A DNA stretch of 55,311 bases from Bacillus sp. FJAT-27245 (GTDB lineage Bacteria > Bacillota > Bacilli > Bacillales > Cytobacillaceae), in the NCBI RefSeq assembly GCF_001273955.1, contig NZ_LIGI01000001.1, forward strand, positions 2,633,473-2,688,783. Direction: 5' to 3'. Of the stretch, positions 43,676 to 53,236 are shown one piece after another. A program made the position numbers and the translations under genes. Within the stretch, counting starts at the first letter, position 1, and the number at the start of each line of letters is the position of its first letter. The notes under the pieces are model-generated. The model did no database searches and was not told the origin of the DNA. It saw only the letters and a program-made list of their open reading frames with translations.

Positions 43676-44327
43676 CGCGCCTCATCCTCCTTTCAACCAG
43701 CTTGCCAAGGAAGGTCAAGATAATGACCATGAGGTAATAGATTAAGCCGGCAACAATAAGAGGTTCAAAGTATGAATAATACTGGGCCCCTACCTGGTAG
43801 GAACGGCGCATGATATCCATGACCCCGATGGTTGTAACAATGGCTGATTCCTTGGTGAGGGTTATGAATTCATTCATAAGTGCAGGCAGAATATTTTTCA
43901 ACGCCTGCGGCAGGATAATATCCCACATCATTTGCCTGTATGGAACGCCCAGCGCAAGGGCTGCTTCCCTTTGTCCTTTGTCGACCGCAAGAATCCCCGC
44001 CCTGATGATTTCGGAAATATACGCCGCGGAGTTAAGCGCGAATGAAATGATGGCTGCGGTATAAGGCTCAATCTGAAATCCAAGAATTTGAGGGGAGCCA
44101 AAATAGATGATCATTAGCTGTAGGACGAGCGGCGTACCCCTAAAAATACTTGTATAGGCATCCGCCAGCCAGCCCAGCGGCTTAATTGTGCTTATTTTAA
44201 ATAGTGATAAAACAATTCCAAATGCGAATCCGAGTATGCCCGCTATCAATACAATGCGCAGCGTAACAAGGATCCCTTCCAATATATACGGAATAGAGGG
44301 GACAATTTGCCCAAAATCCAATCCCAT
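43668..44327 (-). CDS. artQ: Amino-acid ABC transporter permease, ArtQ-like
   Basis: 219 residues from the ATG at 44327 with about five membrane segments. The EAA loop that contacts the ATPase is [21 protein letters not shown]. The N-terminus [18 protein letters not shown] is typical of the family. Upstream ATG codons at 44354 and 44339 are possible but less like relatives. It is probably the arginine-type permease by synteny with yqiY. Confidence 0.93.
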   Translation of the reverse strand: MGLDFGQIVPSIPYILEGILVTLRIVLIAGILGFAFGIVLSLFKISTIKPLGWLADAYTSIFRGTPLVLQLMIIYFGSPQILGFQIEPYTAAIISFALNSAAYISEIIRAGILAVDKGQREAALALGVPYRQMMWDIILPQALKNILPALMNEFITLTKESAIVTTIGVMDIMRRSYQVGAQYYSYFEPLIVAGLIYYLMVIILTFLGKLVERRMRRGD

Positions 44328-44357
44328 TCTAAAAACCATTCCTCTCTGCTTCAACTG

Positions 44358-44394
44358 TAAAAACGTTCAGAGAGGACATGCCTCCTGAACGTTT
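44358..44394 (-). terminator. Hairpin between artP and artQ
   Basis: AAACGTTCAG...CTGAACGTTT followed by TTAC on the minus strand. Such hairpins after the binding-protein gene commonly lower read-through and protect the upstream mRNA, giving more binding protein than permease. Confidence 0.75.
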
Positions 44395-44407
44395 ACATGC
44401 TTTCCCT

Positions 44408-45199
44408 TTATTGTTCCCCGCCAAACCATTTTACAACCAGTTTATCGAGTTCACCATTTTCTTTCATTTTTTGCAGTTCTTTGTTGAATTTCTCAGTCAG
44501 TTCGCTATTCTTAGGGAACGCGATTGCGGAGCCGGCTTCTTCCGGATCATCCGAAATGGTAAACCCTTCAAGGTTTTTTTCGTGTGCGAAGAATCCCTTG
44601 GCAACTGTGTCCTCAATGATGGCGGCGTCGAACCGGCCGGATTTGATTTCCTGGATCAGATCAGGAATCCTGTTCCTGTCTTCGATTTTAATTTTCACTT
44701 CTTTTTGGATTTCCTCGGCTTTTCCTTGCTGGATCGATCCAAGCTGGACGCCGACTGTCTTGCCTTCAAGATCCTTCAGTGATTTAATGCCGCTGTCCTT
44801 TTTCGTAACGATCATATGGGAAGCGGTGTAGTAGATATCGGTAAAATCAACATTCTTCTTGCGGTCTTCCGTCGGGGTCATACCTGCAAGAACAAAGTCT
44901 GCCTGGCCGGATTTAAGCGCCTGCACAAGTCCGTTGAAGTCCATGTCTTTCACTTGCACATCGTAGCCAAGCTTACTGGCCAGAGCTTTCGCCAGGTCAA
45001 CGTCGAACCCAATAATTTCATTGCTTTTTTCAGTTTCGATATACTCAAATGGCGGGTAATCGGCAGAAGTACCCATGATAAGAGTTTTCTTATCTTCTCC
45101 TCCGTCCCCGGTTTTCGCATCGTCTTTCTTCGTCCCACAAGCTGAAAGGACGCCCGCAAGCAGGACTGCGCTTAAAAATAAAAGAATGCTTTTTTTCAT
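44408..45199 (-). CDS. artP: Amino-acid ABC transporter substrate-binding lipoprotein, ArtP-like
   Basis: 263 residues. A lipoprotein signal ends at LSACG (Cys at 21). The mature part has the SBP family 3 fold: TSADYPPFEYIE, GFDVDLAKALASKLG, DFVLAGMTPTEDR and GKTVGVQLGSIQQ. By order and similarity it matches B. subtilis ArtP (YqiX), the arginine-binding component; ligand choice is inferred. It starts the operon. Confidence 0.94.
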   Translation of the reverse strand: MKKSILLFLSAVLLAGVLSACGTKKDDAKTGDGGEDKKTLIMGTSADYPPFEYIETEKSNEIIGFDVDLAKALASKLGYDVQVKDMDFNGLVQALKSGQADFVLAGMTPTEDRKKNVDFTDIYYTASHMIVTKKDSGIKSLKDLEGKTVGVQLGSIQQGKAEEIQKEVKIKIEDRNRIPDLIQEIKSGRFDAAIIEDTVAKGFFAHEKNLEGFTISDDPEEAGSAIAFPKNSELTEKFNKELQKMKENGELDKLVVKWFGGEQ

Positions 45200-45296
45200 T
45201 GAAGTTGACCTCCCTAATTTACTGAAAATTTTCTATCTTCATTATTACTACCCATTTTAAACGTGAAAAATCCCTTTTTACAAGTAAAAACACCGG

Positions 45297-45311
45297 GTAA
45301 TAATTATTCAC
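45297..45311 (-). promoter_or_regulatory. Candidate arginine-repressor (ARG) box before artP
   Basis: Minus-strand GTGAATAATTATTAC keeps the TGAAT-N4-ATT core of ARG boxes but not the last two bases. It sits just downstream of the predicted -10, so a repressor bound there would block transcription. Confidence 0.4.
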
Positions 45312-45319
45312 ATTAATGA

Positions 45320-45347
45320 ATTTTAACACGTATAAATAATTATGCAA
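45320..45347 (-). promoter_or_regulatory. SigA-type promoter of the art operon
   Basis: TTGCAT (45342-45347), a 16-base spacer and TAAAAT (45320-45325) on the minus strand, about 120 bases before artP. Confidence 0.5.
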
Positions 45348-45683
45348 TAGTATTTTTAAAAATCACATTGGAAATTTAAAGAAAAGTTGGTGTGGAAGGA
45401 TTTTCAGCTGTAGCGTTGTAGTATGAATGGATTTCGGATGGTTTTTTTGGGGTGTGACATATTAGTTTGGGTATTTAGCTGGGGTATTTTTGCAAGTGGC
45501 TCCTTTGGGTAGCGGCATTGAAGTATGGGGTATGCTAGCGGGGTCCGATTTTGCGAGAGATGAGCGGTCCTGGTTTGCGGAGGATAAACAAGTCATGGCT
45601 TTTTTATAGGGATGAGGAAATCCAATGGCCGCTCGTTTTTCCAGATCCAGGACCAGGTGCCGTGAAATTGCCGCCATGCACCC
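45348..45683. other. Gene-free stretch with possible decayed repeat
   Basis: No frame with a ribosome binding site. GGGGTATTTTTGCA (45481-45494) and GGGGTCCGATTTTGCG (45539-45554) look related and lie 58 bases apart, so this may be the remains of another tandem array. Nothing else is recognised. Confidence 0.35.
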
Positions 45684-45723
45684 CAAAAAACGGCCTGTTG
45701 TGCAGGGGCACAACAGACCGTTA
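45684..45723 (-). terminator. Terminator of brxB
   Basis: AACGGTCTGTTGTGC pairs with GCACAACAGGCCGTT (one G-T pair), followed by TTTT, on the minus strand. Confidence 0.92.
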
Positions 45724-45760
45724 AAAGCTTCTCGAAACGTAAGGGTTTTTCCCTGCAGCG

Positions 45761-46198
45761 TTACAGCTCTTCGCAGTACTGGTCAAAGCTTTGCTGCAAC
45801 TTCTGGATAACATTCATTGGGTCAAATCCTTCAATATCATGGCGCTCAATCATCGTGCAGATTTTACCGTCCTTCAAAAGCGCGAATGAAGGAGAAGATG
45901 GCGGGTAGCCGGTAAAATAGCTCCTAGCCTTCTCAGTGGCTTCCTTATCCTGGCCGGCAAAAACGGTAACAAGGTGGTCCGGGCGTTTATCATAATGGAT
46001 TGCATGCGCCGCAGCAGGCCTCGCGATGCCTCCCGCACATCCGCAAACCGAATTGATCATAACAAGCGTCGTTCCCTTGCGGCTAAGCGCTTCATCCACT
46101 TCTTCAGGGGTTTTCAGCTCAGTATAACCCGAAGCCGAGATTTCCTGGCGCGCCTGTTGGACAACGTCGTTCATAAACAAATTAAAATTCATATTCAA
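45761..46198 (-). CDS. brxB: Bacilliredoxin BrxB (YqiW)
   Basis: 145-residue thioredoxin-like protein that removes bacillithiol from S-bacillithiolated proteins. The active site is the CGC motif in [18 protein letters not shown]. The family ends with [14 protein letters not shown] and IERHDIEG. Start is the TTG at 46198, which gives the standard [13 protein letters not shown] and lies 8 bases after GGGAG. A GTG at 46207 overlaps the ribosome binding site. Confidence 0.95.
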   Translation of the reverse strand: MNMNFNLFMNDVVQQARQEISASGYTELKTPEEVDEALSRKGTTLVMINSVCGCAGGIARPAAAHAIHYDKRPDHLVTVFAGQDKEATEKARSYFTGYPPSSPSFALLKDGKICTMIERHDIEGFDPMNVIQKLQQSFDQYCEEL

Positions 46199-46360
46199 TG
46201 GAATCACTCCCTGTAAACTGAAATAAAAATACCTATTTCTATCATACAGGGCACGGAAGGGGTTTTCAATTATTGAGAAAAATTGTGCAGACAGGTTTAT
46301 TTCCTTCCCGCTCGGGGAAAGGTAGAACTACAGCTAGATCCATACCCCTAAACTCCCTAA

Positions 46361-46398
46361 TTTTTTGGATAGCGCATTTGCGCTATCCGCTTTTTTTG
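46361..46398 (+). terminator. Orphan plus-strand terminator
   Basis: GGATAGCGCA and TGCGCTATCC form a perfect stem, then GCTTTTTTTG. All genes around are on the minus strand, so no known transcript uses it. An unannotated small RNA upstream is possible. Confidence 0.7.
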
Positions 46399-46463
46399 TT
46401 TCTGCGATGACAGCAGCACAAAATAAAGTGATTTTGGCAGCCTGCTAACGTGGTTCCCACTTT

Positions 46464-46690
46464 GCTGTCCAGACATCGGGCATCTTTGGACACACTTCCC
46501 TCGAAAATTCTATTTGCTGTCCAAACATGAGGCATCTTTGGACACACAACCCTTGAGAATTCACTTTGCTGTCCAAACATGAGGTATCTTTGGACACACA
46601 GCCCTCGAAAATTCTATTGGCTGTCCAAACATGAGGCATCTTTGGACACACATCCCTCGAAAAATTAATTTGCTGTCCAAACAGGTGACA
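46464..46690. repeat. Tandem array C, period 52 bp
   Basis: Four full units start at 46464, 46516, 46568 and 46620, and a fifth partial unit at 46672; every step is exactly 52. Each unit carries the dyad TGTCCAAA, an 11-base loop, and TTTGGACA, then a conserved spacer (CACA-CCCTCGAAAATTCTATT). The first unit has one change in the stem. Frames read through it are artefacts of the repeat. It lies between brxB and the broken NERD gene. Confidence 0.92.
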
Positions 46691-46756
46691 ACAGAATTTT
46701 CTTTCGCAAAATTATTCTTCTAACGAATGAAGTATATAACGCGTTTTGGATAGTAA

Positions 46757-47665
46757 TTAAATAAAATATGTGTTACTTGTACTTCCTACTAAATTAAAAT
46801 TCTTTTTTAAGGCTCTAGTAATTGTTCGTTTAGCCAAGTCAATGTTACACCACTCATGAATACCACTAGTCGTAACCTTCCGCTCCGGAAACAGCAGCTT
46901 AAATTCCTCGGTATGACGCAATATAGCGGATTCGAACTTTTCATGCCCGCCGCAATTTCCGCATACCAAATCGAAATGTTCAATAATCGAAAATAAACAT
47001 CCGCAGTTTCCACAAAGCATCCCTTTCCTTAGCTGCTCATACCGATAAACTGGCAGCTTTTGAAATCGGTTTTTGGTCTGGTGGAGTGATTGAAGGGTCT
47101 GCGCGAGTTTTCGATGGCCATCGTTTAGCCTGGATGGCAATTCGTTCACTTCCCGGATAAATCGGTTAGCCTGTGTTGGGAGAAAGAATGGTTGATTCAT
47201 AGGAGCCTGGTACAAGGTGAATTCAGGATTGATGAAGATAACGTAGGGTTCGATGAGGAAATTGAAGTTATAGGTCTTGAAAAGCTGGCGGAGGAGCAGC
47301 GCACTTCTTTTTAACTGGTCAAGAGGATTTTTGTATTCCTCCCCGGTTCTAATGGAGATAAATTTGTCGCCGTCAATGTAAAAATCACCATAAAAGTTTT
47401 TCACATCTCACAGGTACGAAATGCCCTGCGAAATGATTAATGAATCAATTTGTAGTTCCATATTGTTTACTTCCAGCCGCAAATCATTGAGGATATACCG
47501 TTCTTCGACGATATTTTTTGCGAGGAGGTCAAACTGCATTTCCCCTTCGAACCCTCTTTCCAAATTGGAGAGTCGCTTCCTATCATCTGGAGCAAGATCC
47601 ATCCGTTTACTCAAACTCCTTAAAACCAGTAGTTCCTCTGGTTCCGTTCTGTTTTTTAAAAACAT
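46757..47665 (-). pseudogene. NERD (nuclease-related domain) protein gene broken by an in-frame TGA
   Basis: The ATG at 47665 follows AAAGGAAGTGGCTT. The first 85 codons give an NERD N-terminus (GFEGEMQFDLLAKNI, LEVNNMELQIDSLII). TGA occurs at 47408-47410 after GISYL. The same frame then goes on with DVKNFYGDFYIDGDK, the usual continuation of an NERD domain, and ends with a zinc ribbon (CGNCG...CGNCGG) at 46757. Without the stop the protein would have about 302 residues, a normal length for such proteins. There is no frameshift. Likely a recent nonsense mutation, or read-through. Confidence 0.85.
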
Positions 47666-47800
47666 AAGCCACTTCCTTTCCAAGTCGGTAAGCCCATTCT
47701 ATTAAAAAAATTCCCTTATTGCTGTGAAATTTTTGTTAACTTTTTCCTGCCCGTGGAAATGGTTTGAGGCTTTTCCCCAATATTCATCTAAAAGCTAAAT

Positions 47801-47828
47801 AAAAAGAAGCGGGTTACACGCCCCGCTC
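47801..47828 (-). terminator. Terminator of the mutA-mutB-meaB operon
   Basis: AGCGGG, an 8-base loop and CCCGCT on the minus strand followed by TCTTTTT. It lies about 115 bases after meaB. Confidence 0.8.
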
Positions 47829-47944
47829 CATGTTAAAGTTAAAAATCTAATTGAAAATCGATATGACTCTCCATATTGTACACCGGCCTGGTTGACCAAC
47901 AAACTAACTAACTTCCTCCCTGGACAGCGCCTGGTTAACAACCC

Positions 47945-48988
47945 CTATTCTCCCCGCCCATAAAAAACCCCAAAAAGTTGTTCCGCAGCGCTGGCCGCCG
48001 TTTTTCTTCCAGCCAGGATATCATTCTCCAGCCCGGGCAAAAGTTGCTTAACCCCTTCATTTTGATAAAAGCTGTAGTGGAGCTGGTCGGAAATGACGGT
48101 GTGGAACCAGTCGCGCATTTGCGACTTGCGCCTTTCCTCGAAAAAGCCTGTACTTCTGGTTACCTTACTGAACTCCCCGATAACCGACCAGATTTCCGAT
48201 ATGCCTTTATGGGTCAAGGCCGAGCATGCGAGTGCCCGTGTGTCCCAGCCTGGGGTCGCCTGCTGCAGGAAATGGAGGATCCGCTTGTATTCCATCCGGG
48301 TCTGTTCGGCGAGCGGTTCATTCAATCCGTCTGCCTTGTTCACCACTATGGCATCGGCAAGCTCCATGATCCCTTTTTTCATACCCTGAAGCTCGTCGCC
48401 GGCGCCAGTTAGGACGAGGAGGATGAAAAAATCGACCATTCCCCTGACTGTCACTTCGCTCTGCCCGACCCCGACTGTTTCAACAAGGATGACATCAAAC
48501 CCGGCCGCCTCGCACAGCAGCATTGATTCCCTCGTTTTCCGATGGACCCCGCCAAGCTTTCCGCCGGATGGGGATGGCCTGATGAATGCATTCGGCTCAC
48601 GGGACAGGTTTTCCATTCTCGTTTTGTCACCGAGGATGCTGCCCCCGCTTACTGTTGAGCTTGGATCGACGGCTAGGACGGCCACTTTATGGCCTTGTTC
48701 GCAAAGAAATGATCCAAACGCTTCAATAAATGTGCTTTTGCCAGCCCCGGGAACACCTGTAATACCAATTCGGACCGAGTTTCCGCTGGACGGGAGCAAT
48801 TTTTGCAAAAGCTCCTGGGCTTCCTTGAAATGATGGCCCGCATTGCTTTCGATGAGCGTTATCCCGCGTGCAAGGGCGCTTCTTTCCCCCGCAAGGATAC
48901 CGCTGGCTAGGCTATCAACCGACATTGAAGACCCGGCTTTTTTCCGGAAGGCGCTCCTGCCGCCCCTTTTTCCAAAATCATTCCCCAT
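47945..48988 (-). CDS. meaB: Methylmalonyl-CoA mutase-associated GTPase MeaB
   Basis: A G3E-type GTPase chaperone that guards and reactivates the B12-dependent mutase, 347 residues. P-loop GVPGAGKSTF, Walker-type VDPSSTVSGGSILGDKTRM, ETVGVGQSE (switch) and the base-recognition NKAD are visible. The start ATG overlaps the mutB stop (TGATG), so it is translationally coupled to the mutase. Confidence 0.96.
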   Translation of the reverse strand: MGNDFGKRGGRSAFRKKAGSSMSVDSLASGILAGERSALARGITLIESNAGHHFKEAQELLQKLLPSSGNSVRIGITGVPGAGKSTFIEAFGSFLCEQGHKVAVLAVDPSSTVSGGSILGDKTRMENLSREPNAFIRPSPSGGKLGGVHRKTRESMLLCEAAGFDVILVETVGVGQSEVTVRGMVDFFILLVLTGAGDELQGMKKGIMELADAIVVNKADGLNEPLAEQTRMEYKRILHFLQQATPGWDTRALACSALTHKGISEIWSVIGEFSKVTRSTGFFEERRKSQMRDWFHTVISDQLHYSFYQNEGVKQLLPGLENDILAGRKTAASAAEQLFGVFYGRGE

Positions 48989-51183
48989 CAAAGCTCTACT
49001 TCCTCGTACCCTAGTGCTTCGTAAATTGCCTTGATCACTTTCTGTGCGGCAACAGGGATGACAGTGCCTGGTCCGAAAATCGCAGCCGCGCCGTGGTCAT
49101 ATAAATACGCGTAATCCTGAGCCGGTATAACCCCGCCAACAACGACGAGAATATCCGGACGCCCAAGTTTCCGAAGCTCCTCGACCAGCTGCGGCAATAG
49201 GGTTTTATGGCCGGCGGCAAGCGAGCTGAAGCCGACAACATGGACGTCGTTTTCCACAGCCTGCATCGCCGTTTCGGCCGGGGTCTGGAATAGCGGGCCG
49301 ATATCAACGTCGAAGCCGAGGTCGGCAAAAGCGGTTGAAATGACTTTCGCGCCACGGTCATGGCCGTCCTGGCCCATTTTCGCAATCAGGATCCTCGGCC
49401 TTCTTCCCTCATTTTCTAGGAATTCATCGGCCATTGCCTTAACCCTGGCAATCTCTTCTTCATTTGAAAATGCCGAGCTGTAAATTCCGCTAATAGAACG
49501 AATCGCAGCACGATGGCGGCCGGCCGCTTTTTCAATCGCATCTGAAATCTCGCCGAGGGTGGCTCTTGCCCTCGCGGCTTCAACAGCGAATTCGAGCAGA
49601 TTGCCTTCGCCAGAACTGGCCGCTTCCTCAAGGGCGGACAGGGCTGCTTCAACCGCACGCGCATCCCGGTTCGCCTTTAATTGATTCAATCTTTCAATCT
49701 GCTTGTTCCGGACGGCAGTGTTATCGATATCGAGGATATCCAATGGCTCCTCTTGCTCAAGCCTGTATTTGTTAACGCCGACGATTGTTTCCTTGCCAGA
49801 ATCGATTTTTGCCTGCCTCTTGGCCGCTGCTTCTTCAATTTTCATTTTCGGCAGCCCGGTCTCAATCGCCTTTGCCATCCCGCCGAGCGCTTCAACCTCT
49901 TCAATATGGGCGGTTGCCCTTTTGATCAGTTCAGCCGTAAGCGCCTCGACATAGTAGGAGCCTCCCCACGGATCGATGACTTTTGTAATCCCGGTTTCCT
50001 CCTGAAGGAATAATTGGGTATTGCGGGCGATCCGCGCCGAAAAGTCTGTCGGCAGCGCAATCGCTTCATCAAGCGCGTTCGTGTGCAGCGACTGGGTATG
50101 CCCCATTGCTGCGGCATGCGCCTCAAGGAGCGTCCTCATTACATTATTGAACGGATCCTGTTCTGTCAGGCTCCATCCTGACGTTTGAGAGTGGGTCCTG
50201 AGCGCCAAAGATTTTTCGTTTTTCGGATTGAATTCCTTTATCATTTTCGCCCAAATGAAACGGGCTGCCCTCATCTTCGCGACTTCCATAAAATAATTCA
50301 TGCCGATTCCCCAGAAAAAGCTGAGCCTTGGTGCGAACGAGTCAATATCAATTCCAGCCTTCAAGCCAGTCCTTACATATTCAAGGCCGTCCGCGAGCGT
50401 ATAGGCAAGTTCGATATCCGCTGGCGCGCCCGCTTCCTGCATATGATAGCCGGAGATCGAAATCGAATTGAACTTCGGCATATACTTTGATGTATAGGCA
50501 AAGATATCGGCGATAATCTTCATCGACATCTCAGGCGGGTAAATATAAGTGTTCCGGACCATATATTCTTTTAAAATATCATTCTGGATCGTCCCCGCCA
50601 GCTGCTCACTGCTGACGCCCTGTTCCTCGGCCGTAACAATGTAGAATGCCAGAACAGGCAGCACGGCACCGTTCATTGTCATCGAGACGGACATTTGGTC
50701 GAGTGGGATGCCATCGAACAGGATTTTCATATCAAGGACGGAATCAATCGCAACACCGGCCTTACCTACGTCGCCGACTACCCGTGGATGGTCGGAATCA
50801 TAACCACGGTGGGTCGCGAGGTCAAATGCAACCGAAAGCCCTTTTTGCCCCATCGCCAGATTCCTTCTATAAAAAGCATTGCTTTCCTCGGCCGTTGAGA
50901 AACCTGCATACTGCCGCACTGTCCACGGCCTGTTGACATACATCGTCGGATAAGGTCCGCGTGTAAATGGCGGCAGGCCAGGCTTCCCGTCCAGGTGTTC
51001 AAGTCCGTCAAGATCCTCTCCGGAATAAACAGGCTTCAGGCCGATCCCTTCATTCGTCTCAAACAAAAGCTGGTCAATTTGTTTCCCAGCAAGCTTTTCG
51101 CATTCAGCCTTCCATTCTTCTTTTCTGGAAACGCGGCGGGCACCGAATAGGTCCGCCGTCTGAAAATCGGGTTTTTTACTCAT
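48988..51183 (-). CDS. mutB: Methylmalonyl-CoA mutase large (catalytic) subunit
   Basis: Interconverts methylmalonyl-CoA and succinyl-CoA with adenosylcobalamin; 731 residues. The substrate barrel (about 50-420) has [20 protein letters not shown] and [16 protein letters not shown]. The C-terminal cobalamin domain (from about 590) has the B12 motif [11 protein letters not shown] with the cobalt-binding His. The ATG at 51183 follows GGAGGCGGCAGGAA. It overlaps the end of mutA by 8 bases. Confidence 0.97.
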   Translation of the reverse strand: MSKKPDFQTADLFGARRVSRKEEWKAECEKLAGKQIDQLLFETNEGIGLKPVYSGEDLDGLEHLDGKPGLPPFTRGPYPTMYVNRPWTVRQYAGFSTAEESNAFYRRNLAMGQKGLSVAFDLATHRGYDSDHPRVVGDVGKAGVAIDSVLDMKILFDGIPLDQMSVSMTMNGAVLPVLAFYIVTAEEQGVSSEQLAGTIQNDILKEYMVRNTYIYPPEMSMKIIADIFAYTSKYMPKFNSISISGYHMQEAGAPADIELAYTLADGLEYVRTGLKAGIDIDSFAPRLSFFWGIGMNYFMEVAKMRAARFIWAKMIKEFNPKNEKSLALRTHSQTSGWSLTEQDPFNNVMRTLLEAHAAAMGHTQSLHTNALDEAIALPTDFSARIARNTQLFLQEETGITKVIDPWGGSYYVEALTAELIKRATAHIEEVEALGGMAKAIETGLPKMKIEEAAAKRQAKIDSGKETIVGVNKYRLEQEEPLDILDIDNTAVRNKQIERLNQLKANRDARAVEAALSALEEAASSGEGNLLEFAVEAARARATLGEISDAIEKAAGRHRAAIRSISGIYSSAFSNEEEIARVKAMADEFLENEGRRPRILIAKMGQDGHDRGAKVISTAFADLGFDVDIGPLFQTPAETAMQAVENDVHVVGFSSLAAGHKTLLPQLVEELRKLGRPDILVVVGGVIPAQDYAYLYDHGAAAIFGPGTVIPVAAQKVIKAIYEALGYEEVEL

Positions 51184-52996
51184 TTCCTGCCGCCTCCAAT
51201 TCACCAATCACATTCGCCAAAAAGTCGTGGCAATTGCTTCTGATATGAATAAAATCCTTCAGCCCCGCTTCCAGCCATCGATTTTTTTCATCCGGCCCAG
51301 GCTGCCCCGCAAGGTAAAACAACATCTTCGGATACCGCCGCTTCATTTCGGTTAACATCCCAAGCCCTATCTCCGTGTACCGCTCATCCGTCGAGCAGAA
51401 GCAATAACGGGTAAGCCCGGATTCGGCGATAAACGCTTCTGCATCCGCCACGGAAAGAACCTGTCCGCTCCGAACAGCCCTAATGCCGCCAGGAGCCAGA
51501 AAGCCCTCAACAAAATCCGCGCGTAGCTTGCTTTCTTTCAGGGTGCCCAGGCAAATGAGGCCAATCGAAGCCTTTTTCCCCGATTGTTCAAGAATGGCCG
51601 CTTTCAACCGTAATTCCTCAAATGGAATCGAGAGCCGCGTTCCCCGGATTCCATAATCCGCTACATCCCGGTGCTCCGGTATTGCCTTCGCTGTTTCAGC
51701 CAAGTTTGCATAAACATTTGTGCCAACGATACTCTGCTTTCTCGCCTTTGCATCGGCCATCCTTTGAGCGAGCGTTGCGGCAATTTCCTTTTCCAGCCAT
51801 CCCGACTCAAGGACAGCAGGCATGCCTCCTAGGGCATCCATTTTTCCAAAAAGCTCCCACGCCTTTTCCGCCAATTGCTCGGTCAGCTCTTCAATATACC
51901 AGGAACCTCCGGCCGGATCCGCAACTTTATCCACGTAGGCTTCCTCCTGAAGGATCAGCTGGATATTCCTCGCGATCCTTTCAGATAGAGGAGTGGCACC
52001 CTCAAGCGAATCAAACGGCTCTACGTGCACATACTGGACGCCGCCCAGCACTGCGGCAAATGCTTCATTGCCAGCACGAAGCAGGTTCACATGCGGGTCG
52101 TACAGCGTTTTTGTAAACCTTGATGTCTCAGCAGCAATGACCATTCCACGAACAGATTCCGAAGCGCCATATAGTTCCCTGATCCTGTCCCACATGATTC
52201 TTGCTGCGCGAAGCTTTGCAATTTCCATGAAGAAGTTTGCGCCTATAGCAAAGCTAAAAACAATTTTTGAAAAAACGGCCTCTAAGTCCATGCCAGCCTT
52301 CAGGAGCTGTTCAATATAGAACACACCTGATGCGGCAGCCGCAGCCAGTTCCTGGACCGCATTGGCGCCTGCATGATGATAGACGCCCGCATCCACGAAG
52401 ACCGTCCTTAAACTCGGGTGCTTCACGGCTGTTTCGAAAATAGTTTTCTCCCAGCCGGATTCCGACGGGTTGCCCCCAATCTTTTTTGCAAAATCAGCAA
52501 GCGGGTCATACCCGATGTACCCGGTTAACCCGCCTGCCCCATTGGCTTCTTCCAATACGGCAATAAATTCCGCCTGTCCCCCGCCTGCATTCACCGCGAA
52601 CGGATAGGATGCCGAAAAACGGGCCGTGCCAAGGGCAGCTTCCCGCTCAAGCCCTTTCTTCATTTTAAAAGAAATTGCGGTCTGTCCTTTCGCAAAAGCA
52701 TCCACTAGCTTATGGGCCAGTTCTTCTGGTAACCCCCAGGAGATTTGCTGGGCGATATGCCATTTCCTGTCTCTGAAACCGAGCGGGTTGATTCCCCTCC
52801 TAAAATCAGGGCTGCCAGGATAACCCGGCATTTTTCCATCCTCTCGGTAGTAAAGCGGTTTCAAAATAATCGATTCATATGTATGGCTGTTTAAAGAGTC
52901 AATTGATTTGCCCTTTAAGGTTTGTTCGGCTTTGTTTTTCCAATCATCGATTGTTGTTTCGGGAAAGCGATAAGCCATTATTTTGTCCATCCCCAT
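51176..52996 (-). CDS. mutA: Methylmalonyl-CoA mutase small subunit
   Basis: 606-residue non-catalytic partner of MutB. The barrel half aligns with MutB ([40 protein letters not shown]). The C-terminal B12-like domain has lost the DxHxxG motif, as is normal for this subunit. The ATG at 52996 has GGGGACGAACGAGT before it; a start at MAYRFPE (52975) is also possible. It heads the mutA-mutB-meaB operon behind a good SigA promoter. Confidence 0.95.
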   Translation of the reverse strand: MGMDKIMAYRFPETTIDDWKNKAEQTLKGKSIDSLNSHTYESIILKPLYYREDGKMPGYPGSPDFRRGINPLGFRDRKWHIAQQISWGLPEELAHKLVDAFAKGQTAISFKMKKGLEREAALGTARFSASYPFAVNAGGGQAEFIAVLEEANGAGGLTGYIGYDPLADFAKKIGGNPSESGWEKTIFETAVKHPSLRTVFVDAGVYHHAGANAVQELAAAAASGVFYIEQLLKAGMDLEAVFSKIVFSFAIGANFFMEIAKLRAARIMWDRIRELYGASESVRGMVIAAETSRFTKTLYDPHVNLLRAGNEAFAAVLGGVQYVHVEPFDSLEGATPLSERIARNIQLILQEEAYVDKVADPAGGSWYIEELTEQLAEKAWELFGKMDALGGMPAVLESGWLEKEIAATLAQRMADAKARKQSIVGTNVYANLAETAKAIPEHRDVADYGIRGTRLSIPFEELRLKAAILEQSGKKASIGLICLGTLKESKLRADFVEGFLAPGGIRAVRSGQVLSVADAEAFIAESGLTRYCFCSTDERYTEIGLGMLTEMKRRYPKMLFYLAGQPGPDEKNRWLEAGLKDFIHIRSNCHDFLANVIGELEAAGNE

Positions 52997-53072
52997 ACTC
53001 GTTCGTCCCCAGGCGCGGAGACGGTCCCCCCTTTCATTGCCGTTCCAAAAATTCTAAATAGTCGCTGCTTTT

Positions 53073-53101
53073 ATTGTAGTATAGCGGCCGGGTTGAGGCA
53101 A
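53073..53101 (-). promoter_or_regulatory. SigA promoter of the mut operon
   Basis: TTGCCT (53096-53101), a 17-base spacer and TACAAT (53073-53078) on the minus strand, about 80 bases before mutA. Confidence 0.65.
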
Positions 53102-53194
53102 CGCAGAACCGGCACTGCCTTTTTGATAACCAAAACCCCTCTGTTAACGAAATGTACCTTATGTAAACATCTTTCGTTGTGGTTCCTAGCCCAG

Positions 53195-53227
53195 TTGAAA
53201 ACCCGCCTCCAACCGGAAGCGGGTTTT
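53195..53227 (-). terminator. Terminator of the bkd operon
   Basis: AAAACCCGC, a loop and GCGGGTTTT on the minus strand, right after bkdB, then CAACTGG. Confidence 0.85.
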
Positions 53228-53236
53228 CACATTTTA

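Noticed and set aside
45462-45713. Minus-strand frame of 83 residues
   Set aside because: No ribosome binding site, no recognisable family, and its 5' part overlaps the brxB terminator.
46383-46651. Two overlapping minus-strand frames of 65 and 68 residues
   Set aside because: They translate the 52-bp array and give a repeated peptide without ribosome binding site; this is an artefact of the repeat.
46464-46690. CRISPR array
   Set aside because: The sequences between the dyads are themselves conserved from unit to unit, the period is whole-unit repetition, and no cas gene is in the window.
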